Positions 9,203 through 20,509 of a DNA stretch of 64,000 bases are shown here, piece after piece. Source of the stretch: Margaritifera margaritifera (lineage: Eukaryota; Mollusca; Bivalvia; Unionida; Margaritiferidae); the NCBI GenBank assembly GCA_029931535.1, contig JAQPZY010001414.1, positions 2,000,001 through 2,064,000 on the forward strand, read 5' to 3'. The position numbers and the translations under genes are program-made. Each line of letters begins with the position of its first letter. Position 1 is the stretch's first letter. The notes under the pieces are model-generated. The model saw only the letters and a list, made by a program, of their open reading frames with translations. It did not search any database and had not been told where the DNA came from.

Positions 9203-9245
9203 CCAACAGCCCTTTTCAGGGCCACCCACTTTTCTCGAAAAGATT
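9203..9245 (+). terminator. Histone-type 3' stem-loop plus purine element (copy 2)
   Basis: The stem is GCCCT/AGGGC (9209-9213 and 9218-9222) around the loop TTTC, with an outer A-C mismatch at 9208/9223. It is preceded by CCAAC and followed by ACCCA, an almost exact metazoan histone consensus. The element CTCGAAAAGATT begins about ten bases after the stem and could act as the histone downstream element. It is 20 bases after the stop of the small basic gene. Confidence 0.8.
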
Positions 9246-9298
9246 ATCATTCAAAAAATTGCCTATTTTAAAAAATTTGTGTATGTGTATTTTCCCTC

Positions 9299-9455
9299 CC
9301 TGTTCCATTCCCGTTGGTACCCGTAGAGGCCCCGCCATGTTCATTTCCCGTTGGTACCCGTAGAGTGCCATCCCCATGTTCCATTCCCGTTGGTACCTAT
9401 AGTGCCACCCTCCATGTTAAATTCCCGTTGGTACCCGTAGTGCCACCCTCCAGTA
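9299..9455. repeat. Terminal direct-repeat cluster of element 1
   Basis: Four copies, about 37-39 bases apart, of a unit centred on ATTCCCGTTGGTACCCGTAG, each followed by a GCCAC/CCATGTT-type spacer. They lie between the last hairpin and a host exon, as the subterminal repeats of element 2 do, and probably mark the right terminal repeat. Confidence 0.6.
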
Positions 9456-9499
9456 CCTATTTACCCACCCTTAACTACTAACGACTGTTTTAATTTTAG

Positions 9500-9540
9500 G
9501 TACAACTTGTATAAAGACACCTTTGATTATACGATTGGCG
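9500..9540 (+). CDS. Reprolysin (M12B) metalloprotease, exon a
   Basis: A 41-base exon bounded by TTTTAG and GTAAGT. The reading phase gives YNLYKDTFDYTIG, with one base shared on each side, and joins in phase to the exon at 11078. It would lie upstream of the active site in the protease domain. Earlier exons (signal peptide, prodomain) are not in the window and should lie left of element 1. Element 1 therefore appears to sit in the intron before this exon. A short exon like this is only believable because both junctions and the phase agree. Confidence 0.6.
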
Positions 9541-11077
9541 GTAAGTACATACTCCCTCTCTCTGCCTCTGATTCGTTCTCTCTCCGTCTCTCTGATAATA
9601 TATAAGTTGTCATGCTAATTCTTAATTTCTTAGAGTGCTTAATACATGCCAGTAACACATTTCTTGTTTTGGAGTCAGTATCCATTAAACAAGATGGTAC
9701 AGTCAATTCGCCTCCAACTTATTTGGTAGTAAACCTTTTCAGGGAGTATAACACGTACTATCATTAAAGACGTTAAATGTTGATAGGGTACTTTTCGTGT
9801 CACCCAGACAGATTCCCACTGATTATATCAATTATGTTTTCGTGTCACCCAGACAGTTTCCCACTGATTGTATCAATTATGTTTTCGTGCCACCCAGACA
9901 GTTTCCCACTGATTGTATCAATTATGTTTTCGAATTATATGCTCGTTTACAACTACAAGTGTTCTTCTCCACCAAATGCCATTTAGAAGTCAAAATTATC
10001 GATATTTGGGAGGGATGTATAGAATCATTCATGCATATCTATAATACTGTAGGAGAAGGGCCTAGTCTAATTTATGGAATGTTGTCACCAAACCCATTGG
10101 CTTACATTTATTCAAATAAAAACTATAGCTACATTTATTGAGCTTTCTTTAATGCATTCAACTGAGAAAGTGTTCTTAATGGTTTGAAGGAATGTAGTAG
10201 CGGTGCTATCCAGACTGGATAGTTGTGTTACACTATATTTCGTATTTCTATAGGGTAGTAACACATGTAAAACAAGCTAATTTAAGCCAATCACAGTCAT
10301 TGCCTGAACCTGTTGCAAGGGTCCTCATCCAGTAGTTCAGGCCCTAATCCTGTTGGCTGCTAATTGGTTGACTTAACTTATGTTATAAAATGTGTAATGA
10401 GTAGAAAAATCGGCATTTACTGAAGTTTTGCTTTATATCACATTTGTATGGGATATTTTCTAATTCCTTTTCCTCAGTCCACAACTTTCACGATGCAGAG
10501 AATATAACCATATCCGTAAGCATTTCAGCTGTGAAAGAAGTAAATGCCCGTCCTTGAAACGTTGTTAAATCTATTGCGGTTATGCGGAAAGATGACAGTC
10601 GATTGAAAGTGACTCGAAGTTTTGATAGTTGTTAGGAAGTTTGGATATAATTTGTTTTCATATGTAAAATGCACATTTTAGCACTATCTAAGAGTATCTT
10701 GATAAACTTTTAAGTTTACGGAACGAATCATGTATAGTTGTCTTGTAAATAAATTCAGACCCATAGTCACACACACTCGGGCCAACAAATATCCTATTGG
10801 CATTGGGTGTAATCACTATATGTATATTGGTATACCTGTTTATGTTTATGTAATTACTGTGACATTAGCTTTGTATTTCACGCGCTTGTATGTTTGTCTT
10901 TTGCAATGTATTGAGTGAAATTTATGTTGAATGCCATTTCATTGAGATCAATAAAATAAATTCTTATAAATTAAACACAGATGTTTTATCCGTCCAGATC
11001 AGAGTATCTGGTAAGTGTTGAACGTTAGCCTGTAGAATGTAATTTTGATATTTAGTCTTCTTCTTTTTTCCTTTCAG
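9541..11077 (+). other. Intron with a 45-bp triplicate; otherwise nothing recognised
   Basis: Intron between two protease exons. Three exact or near-exact 45-base copies lie at 9796-9840, 9841-9885 and 9886-9930 (unit with CACCCAGACAGTTTCCCAC). Because 45 is a multiple of three, an ORF stays open across them, but nothing supports coding there. Confidence 0.6.
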
Positions 11078-11186
11078 GTCTTAGCTTTACAGGATATGTA
11101 TGTGAAACTGGTGCCAGAACTTCGGTTATCCAGACAGGTGATTATGTTTGGACAGTGAAGGCAGCAACACACGAACTTGGACACAA
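11078..11186 (+). CDS. Reprolysin metalloprotease, exon b with HELGH zinc motif
   Basis: The exon runs from TTTCAG to GTAAGT and encodes GLSFTGYVCETG, then VWTVKAATHELGH. HExxH supplies two zinc-binding histidines and the catalytic glutamate of metzincin proteases. The last codon is split, and joining to the exon at 12137 gives the HELGHNLGADHDG signature (HExxHxxGxxHD) characteristic of ADAM/ADAMTS-type reprolysins, which are secreted or membrane-bound proteases. The preceding cysteine and the THELGH context fit ADAMTS-like enzymes, including salivary metalloproteases known from molluscs and ticks. Confidence 0.85.
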
Positions 11187-12136
11187 GTAAGTCAACTTTA
11201 GGCTCCCCATTTGTCTCCATTTGTCTCCCGCATTTACGTTCACTCGATTAGTACTTCTGGTGACCCATGTTGGATTCCTGATTTCCACATGAGAAACTGT
11301 CAGTGGCCGCCAATCCAAGGACGGTGGTTTCTTCTGGGTTTCCTGTTTCCTATATATCAAGCACCAGATCACCAGATCATCCAGGCCGTCGAAATTACTT
11401 ACTATTCGATCAATGTAAAATACATTCAGTTAGATAATCAAATGACCTCTCCGATTTGAGGAAAATGCTCAACCCACTTGTTCTCGTAGCTTTTTCATAC
11501 AATCGTTTTCTTTTTCTTTCTCCGTAAGGAACGATAATGTTAATTATCTGAGAACTCTGAAATAAGTTGTCAAATGTTGATGAATTGGTTGAGAGATATT
11601 TAAGTTTCAAAGACTTTAAATTGTATATGGTGTGTAGTATAATCCAAATAAGTGACATATTGAGGCTCCAAGAAGACCGCTTGACCGATCCTACACATTT
11701 AGGGGAAAAATGCTATTAGGTGAACAGTCCCACCTTGCAGGATGATTACATATTGGTCAGCTGGCCGTTAAATCCATTTTTATTTTCTGTTGAAAAATAA
11801 AACTGAAGGTATTCTTAAATGTGAATATCTGCAACAATAGAATGCAAACATTCTAAACTCTTGAAAAGGTATAACCTACAGAATAATAAAGGATGATTTT
11901 ACTATAGAAAATTACGTAAAAATATTACCTACTAGTGATCACATAACTAGCTATTGAAAGTGGTCGATAATTGTATAATTCTTAAGAAGAAAGCTTATGT
12001 TTTCATTATGATACTAATACCTTTAGAAAGGAGTATAACTTTTGTCTTGCTGAATGCCCACATTTTAGTAACAGTATCTACAAGCTGCACTGTATCTTGT
12101 TTATAGTCATGCGCTTTGCTTGCTTCTTATTTCCAG
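11187..12136 (+). other. Intron, no features recognised
   Basis: AT-rich intron between the two halves of the zinc-binding motif. No repeat family or ORF with support was seen. Confidence 0.6.
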
Positions 12137-12308
12137 TCTTGGAGCAGATCACGACGGCGAAAATAATTCCACTGATTGTAAGGCAGAGGATTTGTTTATT
12201 ATGACTCCCATTGTCCAAAATGTCGATCCAGCCGCGCCATATTCCAGAAACCCCTGGATTTTCTCTAACTGCTCAGTGGAAGCGTTCAAGAAGACACTAA
12301 AAGACAAG
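12137..12308 (+). CDS. Reprolysin metalloprotease, exon c with third zinc ligand
   Basis: The exon starts after TTCCAG and ends before GTATGT. It encodes LGADHDGENNSTDC, where the third zinc histidine and the following aspartate complete the reprolysin signature. Then come FIMTPIVQNVD (a Met-turn-like IMTP) and RNPWIFSNCSVEAFKKTL, the usual end of the catalytic domain (W-x-FS-xCS). It ends in phase 2, and the next exon (21893) starts in the matching phase even though element 2 lies between them. Confidence 0.85.
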
Positions 12309-12723
12309 TATGTACAGTGTATATCGAGAGACATAATATTATAAACTTGCATTCGTTTCAGACTTCGTTTAATACGGGTGACTCACTTGACCAGTATTCG
12401 TTTAGGAGGAACACAATTGTACGCACCCACTTTGTGAGTACCGGTCGGTTTGAAACCTCTGCAATTAATAAGTGATGTCGAAATAATGAATATAAAGACA
12501 AGTCGTTCTCCCTAAAAAGATGTGTGTACTCGGTTATAGGTATGTGTGTATATGCACCCATTGTATCCAGTATGTATATGTGCGTCTGTCTTTCTCTCTG
12601 TGCAAAAACATGCAAACATTTGTGTGTATGGTAGTAGTTATATATGTAGGTATATAAGAAGGTAGGTACGTTAGTTTATCAAGTAAGTTATCATTACTAG
12701 TTTCTCAAGCAAGTTAATATATT
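12309..12723 (+). other. Intron remainder before element 2
   Basis: Intron sequence with GT-rich and GTA-rich low-complexity stretches (about 12540-12660). No gene seen. Confidence 0.5.
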
Positions 12724-13490
12724 AGGTTTCCATTTTAAAATGGGACATATACGGACTTTGGAAATAAAACATTAGCCCATTGGAATAACATGATGGTCCG
12801 TTATACGGACAATATTAACATTAGCCGATAGGATTCACATTATGGGACTGTATACGGACAAAGGAAAATGTTATGTGAAAATTGTTCATAGATTTAACAT
12901 TATGGGACCATATATGGAGAAGGGGAAAGGTAATGTAAAAACACTGACAGCTACTGACCAACACATAGAACTACTACCTAACACAAACACCTACTGACCA
13001 ACACCTACTAATAAATACATCGTCTTACTGACCAGTACCTATACCCACTGACCAACACCCACACTGACTCACACAAAGGGGAGGATAAAATAGAAGTTAA
13101 ACTCCTTATAAACAATACTAAATCCCCCTAATACCCCAATAACCCCAATAACTTCCCTACAATCCACTTATGAAAAAAATCCCCTATCACCCTTATAATC
13201 CTTATAACCACAGAAATTATGTAAAAGGAGAGAAAGGGTAGAAATATTTACACACATACACAAACATACAAATTACCCATGAAAAGAGTAGGAGTGCTAA
13301 CACATTCACAAATATACTATTACTATATTATCACGAATGAAAAGGGCAGAGGGGATTTAAGTTTTAGTTGTCAAAGACAAGCCATAGAATAGGGCAAACA
13401 CATAAACAATCACATATAAACGCACATATTTGGCAATTATGGAGTAGTATCTTTGTTTCTGAGATATCTGGGTGGCCTTGAAAAGAGTCG
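12724..13490 (+). repeat. Left terminal inverted repeat of element 2
   Basis: The outer part (12724-12930) holds repeated units of the form ATGGGAC-n-TATACGGACAA separated by ACATTA motifs. The inner part (12945-13075) has CTACTGACCAACAC-type units. The innermost part (13446-13490) contains a histone-type hairpin on the minus strand. All three parts occur in reverse order at 20975-21788. Confidence 0.75.
13474..13489 (-). terminator. Histone-type stem-loop (copy 3), decayed, within left TIR
   Basis: On the minus strand GACTCT-TTTC-AAGGCC keeps the TTTC loop, CAAC before and ACCCAGA after, with two mismatches in the stem. A purine-rich CAGAAACAAAGATAC follows. It corresponds base by base to copy 5 in the right repeat and would end the minus-strand gene at 13490-14045. 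Confidence 0.6.
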
Positions 13491-14045
13491 TTGTTTTGAT
13501 CACTTGGGGTTTTTTTTTGTTTTTTTTGTGTGGTTTTTTTTTACCATAATTCCCAGGCCAAGCTCCACAGGCTCCACATCTATTGGTTCATTAGTCACTA
13601 CCCCATGGGTTGATGAAGATGGAGATTGCCAGTGTAAACTGAGGCGGATCTGCCTCTATCTGCCAATCTTCCATTTGCGGGGTCAAGAGCTTTTCTAATT
13701 GTTGCTGCCTTAAGAGATCTTTGGCCTCTGTTGAACTCTCCCCCATCTTTTATTGATGCGTTGTGCTCTCAATCCTTTTTCTGGCGCTCTCTATCCAGTT
13801 TCTCCTGGGCCCATGCACTTTTGATCTTGGCGATCTCCTCTTCCATCACCTCTGATGAGTAACTTCGATGTTCTAAAGGCGACCATCTCTTTCTTGAGGT
13901 GACGCCTGTTTGGATATCACCCCATTTTCTCCACCAAGCTTACTAGGTGCTGTAGCCTCTGTAACAGGCGTATGGCTTCACCCTCTTTTCTACTTGGCAA
14001 TACTGAGTCATTCTTGACGAGTCGACGATGAATGACAAGAATCAT
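13490..14045 (-). pseudogene. Left-end gene of element 2, broken helical protein
   Basis: Coding signal begins at an ATG at 14045 (IHRRLVKNDSVLPSRKEGEA, then IRLLQRLQHLVSLVEK) and stops early. Further pieces in other frames (for example LRQQQLEKLLTPQMEDWQIE, about 13720-13650) suggest a Gln/Leu-rich helical protein broken by indels. A TATAAAG on the minus strand lies at 14056-14062. Like the right-end genes it points outward and ends at a histone-type hairpin. No family recognised. Confidence 0.4.
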
Positions 14046-14062
14046 GTACGCACCGCTTTATA

Positions 14063-15925
14063 CTTTTTAAGTGCGGACATAAAAAGAACACATCCCTAGG
14101 TGAAGTAGAAAGAAAGGTTAGAATATAGGCCAGGTGGAATCACGCGGAACGAGAAGAGGCCATCATCAATAGAAAGTCAATGCAAATATCAACAGAGAGA
14201 AAAATAATGTTTCTTAAACATTCACAACCCAACCAACAGCATTTTAAAAGAAATATGATATTTATTATTCCCCGTACATAGGTAGCAGTGGGTCGGGTAC
14301 CATCCCACTGACTACCTCACTCTCCATTACAGGTGTGGGTTACTTTGCAGGGAATAATGTTTAGCACTACAACATAGCATTATATTCTAGTTCTCAACCC
14401 AATACAGAATTTAATATTGGCTACTTTATAGGGGAGAGAAAAAGTGATAAGGAGACAAATGTGAATGTTAAAAAGTGTCTAAAGTCACTTGAAAAGAGAG
14501 ATTGGGGGAGCAAGAGAAGAAAATATATTGAGTGTTAAATTATTGAGGCCGTTCATACACCAATGCACACATGCTTAATTTCATATGTGGACATATCTGA
14601 GCTGTTTCTAAATTATAATTATGATTTGTAAACATGGTACAAATCATTCAAAAAGATGTGTGTATAGTTGCCATTTGTCATCAGACTTATTCCATGTACA
14701 ATTGATATATGTGGAATATTTTTCTCACATGACTTGAAACTTCATTTTTTTTTAAAATCAGTCATGTTCGGTCTTTCATCGTTGAATCTACATTTATAAA
14801 CATATGATTTCAGTTGCAACATACGGAGATTGATCACTGTATCTCTCTTTTTCAAACTTGAAAATTGTCCAGATGATTACACTTGCTCCTTGTCCACCCG
14901 ATAAAGCTAGTAAGTATTGACTCAGTTCTGGAACAGTTCCAAAAAGATGAGATAAAATCTCCAAGGAGTCGTTATATAAAGGGCACACGCTTGTAGGCAC
15001 TTTTCCAATTTTCGTCACTAATGTACTTATTTGTCAAATTCTGTGCAGTCGTTTAGTTTGAAATCATCTCAATCTGGTACATCTAGTTAATTTAAAAGTA
15101 AAAAAAAGGTATTATTTCCAATCACTCTCATCTAGAAACTCATATTCTTGATTTCATTTCAATACTGATGTTGGCCTGGAAGTTTTAGCTTTTAATATTT
15201 GATGTAAGCTTTAACAGCCCTTTTTCCATAATGAGTAACATTACAGATTTAAGTAAAAAAAGGGACACACACACAAACACACACACACATATATGTTTAT
15301 ATTAAGTTTGTTAGAGAAAGATTAGATGACTCTGAGCGTGCCTTGAAACTCTAAAAGTATACATGCGTCTTAAACTTATTTAAAAATCATCTGTATTAAT
15401 CATTGAACCGTTTTCAATGACTAAATTGTTTACATACATAATTCCCTTTTTCACCCAGTCCATGTACATAACACTGGAATTTCCAACATTAATATTAGGA
15501 TTCATCCATATTGGTGTTTTAAGAAAATCTTCTGATTTCTCTACGGTAAATTTATCATGTAATTCATTATATGCTGCAAATGCTGCAAATGGATATGTTC
15601 AAAATGCATTCAGAGTATTTCTCACTTTTGTCATTTGCCAAAGTGAAACACTTTTCTATATTTGGCGTGGAAGTTGTTAAAATCTCTTTCCATTTAAGTC
15701 CAGAGGTGATAAGTCCTCTCACCAAGTTAGTTTCAAAGAATGCACAAACATGTTTTTTTTCAGAACTAATATTTTTCCAAGTGGAGTAAGTGATCTATTC
15801 ACAAATCATACTCTCGCTAAACGTATGGAACTGGGTCCATCCAGATAGTTGGGCCATTACCCTCTGAACGTCTGGAATCAACTGGCAAAATCACAATAGC
15901 CAGATAAAGCCACTGAAAACATGCA
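14063..15925. other. Interior of element 2 without recognisable genes
   Basis: The stretch is AT-rich with only short, unsupported ORFs. The corresponding part of element 1 would hold several small genes and the LP-motif family, so here they appear to be lost or decayed beyond recognition. It may include host-derived insertions. Confidence 0.4.
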
Positions 15926-16250
15926 TTATTTTTCTATTCTTGATTCTAGATGAACTTGCTTGTGATATCCAGAATGGTTTGTGAGTGGATGGATGATATT
16001 CAGAGATGGGCACACGGACGGCATCCCTTTCGATAGTGGAGCACGGTCGTGCTCTGTCGCTAAAGTCGCAGGGCCTAGCATCACTCTTGTCGCGAAGCGC
16101 AGCAACACACTCGACTTCATTTAACTTTGGAGAGTGGACCTGTGCTACATTGCCCGTGTCTTCACCACTCTCTTAGCAGGACATAGCATCAATCTTGTCG
16201 CAAGGCACATCGTCACATTCGTTTTCTTTCAACTTTGGGTGGAGTGATCC
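15926..16250 (-). pseudogene. Remnant of cysteine-repeat N-terminus of the BIR-type gene
   Basis: On the minus strand two repeats can be read: HPKLKENECDDVPCDKIDA and then a copy with VECVAALRDKSDARPC followed by DFSDRARPC. They match the N-terminal part of the BIR gene in element 1 (MECAAVPCGKTDAVRF). Stops separate them. No BIR zinc ligands are visible downstream, so only the N-terminal repeat region survives here. Confidence 0.45.
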
Positions 16251-16251
16251 A

Positions 16252-19110
16252 TTACTCACAATGATCTTTCTGTTCTGGATCTCTGACCTTTTTATACTGA
16301 TCGGGGCGTCTCACTCGATTTGATACACTTTTTCTAAAGGTCGACTGACGATTTGGTGATCTGACAAATGTACAGTATTGTGAGGATCGGCCGTTGTGAT
16401 ACGAAAGTCTTGATCTTGACCTGACTTTTAGACTTCTTTTAACACGACAAAAGTTTACCATTTGACTCAAAAGATGGTTCAGTGTCAGTCCTTTCACTTT
16501 GCATTTGATATGAAGTTGTCCTTTCCTGTCTCGGTATTGGTAGACGCAACTTTTAGGTCAACCATTCAAAACTCAAAATAATCCCTTCGGTATGATCATA
16601 GGTCCACCCTCCTAACGTTCGTCTTCAGTGTGAGGGTGATGGCCTTCCGATCGATCGATGTACATGCATCTACCTGTGTCAAAGCAAAGAACGCGGTCTC
16701 TTACACTGGGTAACATTTTAATTGGGCATTCGCTGTCACTTCCGCAGCAATGATGACTCTATCAGACTCGCCGTGTGGAACAAACACCATGGCCTCTTCA
16801 TAAGTACCAAGATCATCTTCACGTATGAATTCCATGTGTTTGATGATTTTTCCTTTATTGTCGATAGGCTGAAAGTATTGATTTAAATCCACCAATTATC
16901 CAGTCTTGGGCAACATCTAGAACGAGTTTTCCGCACAAACAATTCAGCATGACTTCAGCAAGCGATTGTCTTTTTTCGTTCTGTTCTTCGTGTTCCAAGT
17001 CGATGCCTTCTAGGGATCGATATATTGTTTGAATTGGTCTTTTTCTTCTGGAGTGTGACTCCAGGAGGAATAGCCGCTGGCTTCTTGTTTCAATTTAAGA
17101 AACTCTTTGACGTAGCTGGAAAAAAAATCCTAGACTCGAGTCGTCATCCTGTTGGTAATTTTACTGTGGTAGGAACGTGCCAACTTTCGTAAGCTTTTAA
17201 CAATCGGTATCCACTATAGAGAGCATGAAACAATTCAACACTCACTCACATTCTTATCCAGGCGCGCTCTTGGTCATCGTAACGACAAGGTTGGTGTGGT
17301 TTACATGTGTCAGCACACGTGCGAGAAAATGAAATATCAGCTTTCTATAGCAATGATGAGCAAAACGGGATTATGGTTGAACTTGAAATCTTATCAGACC
17401 TTTGTACCGGTGGACGTGCTCGACGTCGATGTGTCTTGTCAAAAGTTCAGGTTGACCTGTAGCAGATGAAGCATATATACACACCCAAGGGTACGAGGGT
17501 ACAACGAATACACATCGATATTTTGGATTTTTTCTCCTTGAGACCGGTCTGCTTTGTGATATTGGCCCGTCCTATAAACACGTCGTAGTCTTCGACGATG
17601 CGTTGAAATTCTGGATCTGTTTGGAAACGTCTATCATAGTCGTGTTTCCACATTTGCACCAAGCGGTATCCTTGACTTTCCATGCTCCTAAGTCGTTGGT
17701 AAGTTTTGTCGTATACAAGATCTTCCATGGTAAGCCCTGTCAAGGGATCTGTCAGTTCTCGGTGAGAATAACACGTGAGACAGCCATGCAATAAATATCC
17801 GTGAAATTCGAATACGGTCTGTGGTTTTTCCAAATCCCAACCATCGACGGAATAAGATCTAATCTTCCTTTTTCCACCGATTATATCTACTTGTCTTGAG
17901 TTTGGTACAAGTCATGTAACCAACGCAAAGCTTTGATTGAATATCGACGGCTGATGAAATGATACGTCTGAGCTGGTACGATGGCTAGTTGTTCTGATAA
18001 ATAACTTCTTGCGGTACACTAATCTTTGGCAGTGGTGGAAGCTTCCTTCAAGGGATCCATACTTTCGTCAAAATTTTCGACAACAACGTCGTAAAAAGTT
18101 CACATCGGACCGTCGATATTTCAATATTTCTTCTTAAAAATGAGAAGGATCTGAAGAATGGGCTAGGTACCAGGCATTGAAATCTTCTGGGTGCTCTGTT
18201 CGCATACCGATGTTGTAATAATTCGCTTCGGGAAAATATCAGATCGCCTCATGTTGATTTTCTTCGGTATTGAAAAGTGAGGAAACTACTCTTTAGCCAT
18301 TTCCACCAGAATGTAATACTAATGATCCGACTCGACGACTTGACCACAAATACGACATCGTTTCTTTCCTGAACAAACGCGTGCATCTTCGGAATTGATA
18401 CGAACATTCTGTCCACAGGTTGAACGCACTGTCCGTAATTTACAAGCACTTTTCTGCTGTCAGAATTGTTTAATTCGATGTCGGTCGTTACACGCTGGAC
18501 TCACGAATTTCAGGAATTGCAAACGCGATCTCTTTCAAAATTATTGCTTGTTCCAAAGAGGATTTCTGCTTCTCTCCGTTGTTTGACTTTGTCTGATTGG
18601 ATAATGCTCGACCATTATTGTTTCCATTCTGGTGCATTGGCATGAGCTCTAGTCACCATGATTCCGAGGGCTAAACACATCTAATCTTGATCGTTATTAA
18701 TCTTGACAATATTTCGTTTCGTGGACGGGAATTGATCCACACATAAAACTTTACGTTTTCCGCTGCCCGAAAAAGGTGAGACGTGCTTCGTATGAAGGGT
18801 AGATTTTCCATCGGTCATGTCAAACTATCGTGGGATTGTTGCACATGTTGACTTCTATCCAAGATTTAGGAAGAGGGTTAATTCCGCAGGTGTAGTAAAT
18901 TCAATCCAAGTAGGATATTTCGAACTGTTGTGGGTTATTGACAGTCGCAAACGATCTTGATTTTCAGCTTGGCACTGCCGTTATACCTCCTCTAACATAG
19001 AATCTGATAAATTGGTAATAAATGCAGCTGCTTTTTCTGCCGGGTCTTGAGGCTTGAACTCTTTGATCGTATGAGTTTAAGCGGTCGTTCTAAATTTTCT
19101 GCATGTCACC
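16252..19110 (-). pseudogene. Family B DNA polymerase of element 2, heavily decayed
   Basis: Several collinear fragments match the polymerase of element 1: the N-terminal region near 18770-19080, Cys/His clusters near 18350-18450, the block with TVFEFHGYLLHGCLTCY (about 17800) and LTMEDLVYDKTYQRLRSMES (17770-17690), then LKQEASGYSSW (about 17080) and VIIAAEVTANAQLKCY (about 16750). Unlike element 1, it keeps the region between FGGR-like and LKQEASGY (17080-17530), including a damaged SYPW where motif A should be. Many frameshifts and stops. It is a dead gene but useful for showing what element 1 has lost. Confidence 0.75.
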
Positions 19111-19352
19111 TTGTTGGTCTGTTGAATGTGAACACAATCTTAAGGGACGATTTTATTTCTTGGCCTTTCTTGACTTCTCGGCCTTGGGAAGGAAGTGTAT
19201 GGTGTTGCATAGGGATCCGTCGTTTTCTCTTCGAAAATGCACCTCCAACAAGACTTATGGAGAGATTCAAGACTACCCCTCTTGAGATAAAAGTGACGAT
19301 ATATGTTAGGTCTTTCAAGATAAATGGTATTATACAACAGAATATCCGCAAC

Positions 19353-19650
19353 ATGAAAGAAAAAGAACGTCAAAAACAGAAGACATTAGGCCCAGAGGCA
19401 TAAGTAAACATGCATGTTATTATTGTTAAGAAAAAGGACATTGGTCTTCAGAGTGTCTGAAGAAAGCGAAAAAAGAAAAACGATGAGCTTGTAGAAGCAT
19501 GAAAACAGAAAAACCCATTCCAGCAATAATTTTAAGATAAGACAAGCAGCAGAAACATCAGAAGAACCCATTCCAGTAAAGAAATTCAAAGCAAGACAAG
19601 CAGAAACAACAAAAGAACTCATTCCAGTGAATAAATTCAAGGCAAGATAA
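19353..19650 (+). pseudogene. Zinc-knuckle gene of element 2, remnant
   Basis: After ATG 19353 the coding signal is basic. A knuckle (CYYC, then EKGHWSSEC) is interrupted by TAA at about 19430. Downstream the tail motif IPVKKFKARQAE and IPVNKFKAR repeats the conserved C-terminal motif of the element 1 gene. Only one knuckle is left, against three in element 1. Confidence 0.5.
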
Positions 19651-19858
19651 TAAGAAGAAAAAATAGACATTCGTGATGCATTTGAAATGTCAATGTGATT
19701 CTTATACATGCGAATATACCAAAAACTTATTCATGTCTTGATTTTGTTTTTAGTATTTATTCGATATTGGCACACACACGCTTATTTTTTGTGGCGGGAT
19801 TTGTTTTCTTTTGCATTGGCAATCATGGAGCAGTATCTCATTTCTGAGAGAACTAGGT

Positions 19859-19874
19859 GGCTCTGAAACGGGTT
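19859..19874 (-). terminator. Histone-type stem-loop (copy 4), strongly decayed
   Basis: On the minus strand AACCCG-TTTC-AGAGCC keeps the right arm, the loop and the 3' flank ACCTAG, but the left arm no longer pairs well. CAACA precedes it and CTCAGAAATGAGATACTG follows. It lies about 20 bases after the stop of the coiled-coil gene, in the same relative place as copy 1. Confidence 0.55.
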
Positions 19875-19895
19875 GTTAGGTTTGAATACAAAATA

Positions 19896-20509
19896 TCATT
19901 GACTTTTCAATATCAGCTTTAACTCCCTTGAATCTTTTCTACGTCCAAGTACTACTGCTGTTGTGGTAGTGATTGCTGCCACTACTGGTGTCTTGGTGGC
20001 AGTTGATGTAGTCAATGAACGTTTAGAATTCTTGGATTGTGAAGGTCTCTTTCCCTTGGGTTCTGACAAAGAGGGTTCATACATTCTTCTCAGGTGTTTT
20101 AGTTCCGCCAAAATGTCCCCTAACAGACTGATAGTTCTGTGTTCACTCCTTTCCTTCCGTTCACTCTTTCTTGTTTTAATTTTCTCTTGTTGCTTTCTCT
20201 TTTCCTCCTCTTGTTGTGTTTGAACAAAAGTCTGTTCTTCTGCCTTTGACATTGTAAACATACCTCTAACCCTTCCTTCTTTTTCCTTTTAAAATCATTA
20301 TGTGCTAACAGTGATGAAGAAGGAGAAGAAGGTGGAGGTGGTATCGCAAAAACATTCTTGCGAGTATAAGAAATCGCAAAAGCCAAATCCTAATCCAAGT
20401 CATTCTTTGGAATAATAAAAGCAACAGCAGTAGTAGTCGTGCTGTTACTCTTGGTATTAGCAGTATCCACTGCAGGCGTACCGTAACAAAAAGTTTTCGT
20501 TTCGGCCAT
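19896..20509 (-). pseudogene. Coiled-coil gene of element 2, frameshifted
   Basis: The start is the ATG at 20509 (MAETKTFCYGTPAVDT), which aligns with the start proposed for the element 1 gene. A frame change near 20260 and a stop near 20390 split it. The C-terminal part keeps ISLLGDILAELKHLRRMY, the KRPSQSKNSKR basic patch and the end RRKDSRELKLILKSQ. The polyproline tract is short here. It diverges from the small basic gene at 20735. Confidence 0.55.

Larger units (their letters stand above)
1..9470. mobile_element. Element 1: Polinton/Maverick-like virus-derived element, left end outside window
   Basis: The block is recognised by a family B DNA polymerase of the Polinton type on the minus strand (3556-7202), surrounded by closely packed small ORFs that lack introns. 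An integrase-N-terminus-like ORF lies at the left edge. The right end is a cluster of short direct repeats (9299-9455) just before a host exon at 9500. Gene order at the right end (polymerase, zinc knuckle, coiled-coil gene, small basic gene, hairpin) is repeated in element 2. Most ORFs carry stops or frameshifts, so this copy is probably dead. The exact right end was not fixed, because the left terminal repeat needed for comparison is outside the window. No capsid gene is visible in the part seen here. Confidence 0.85.
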
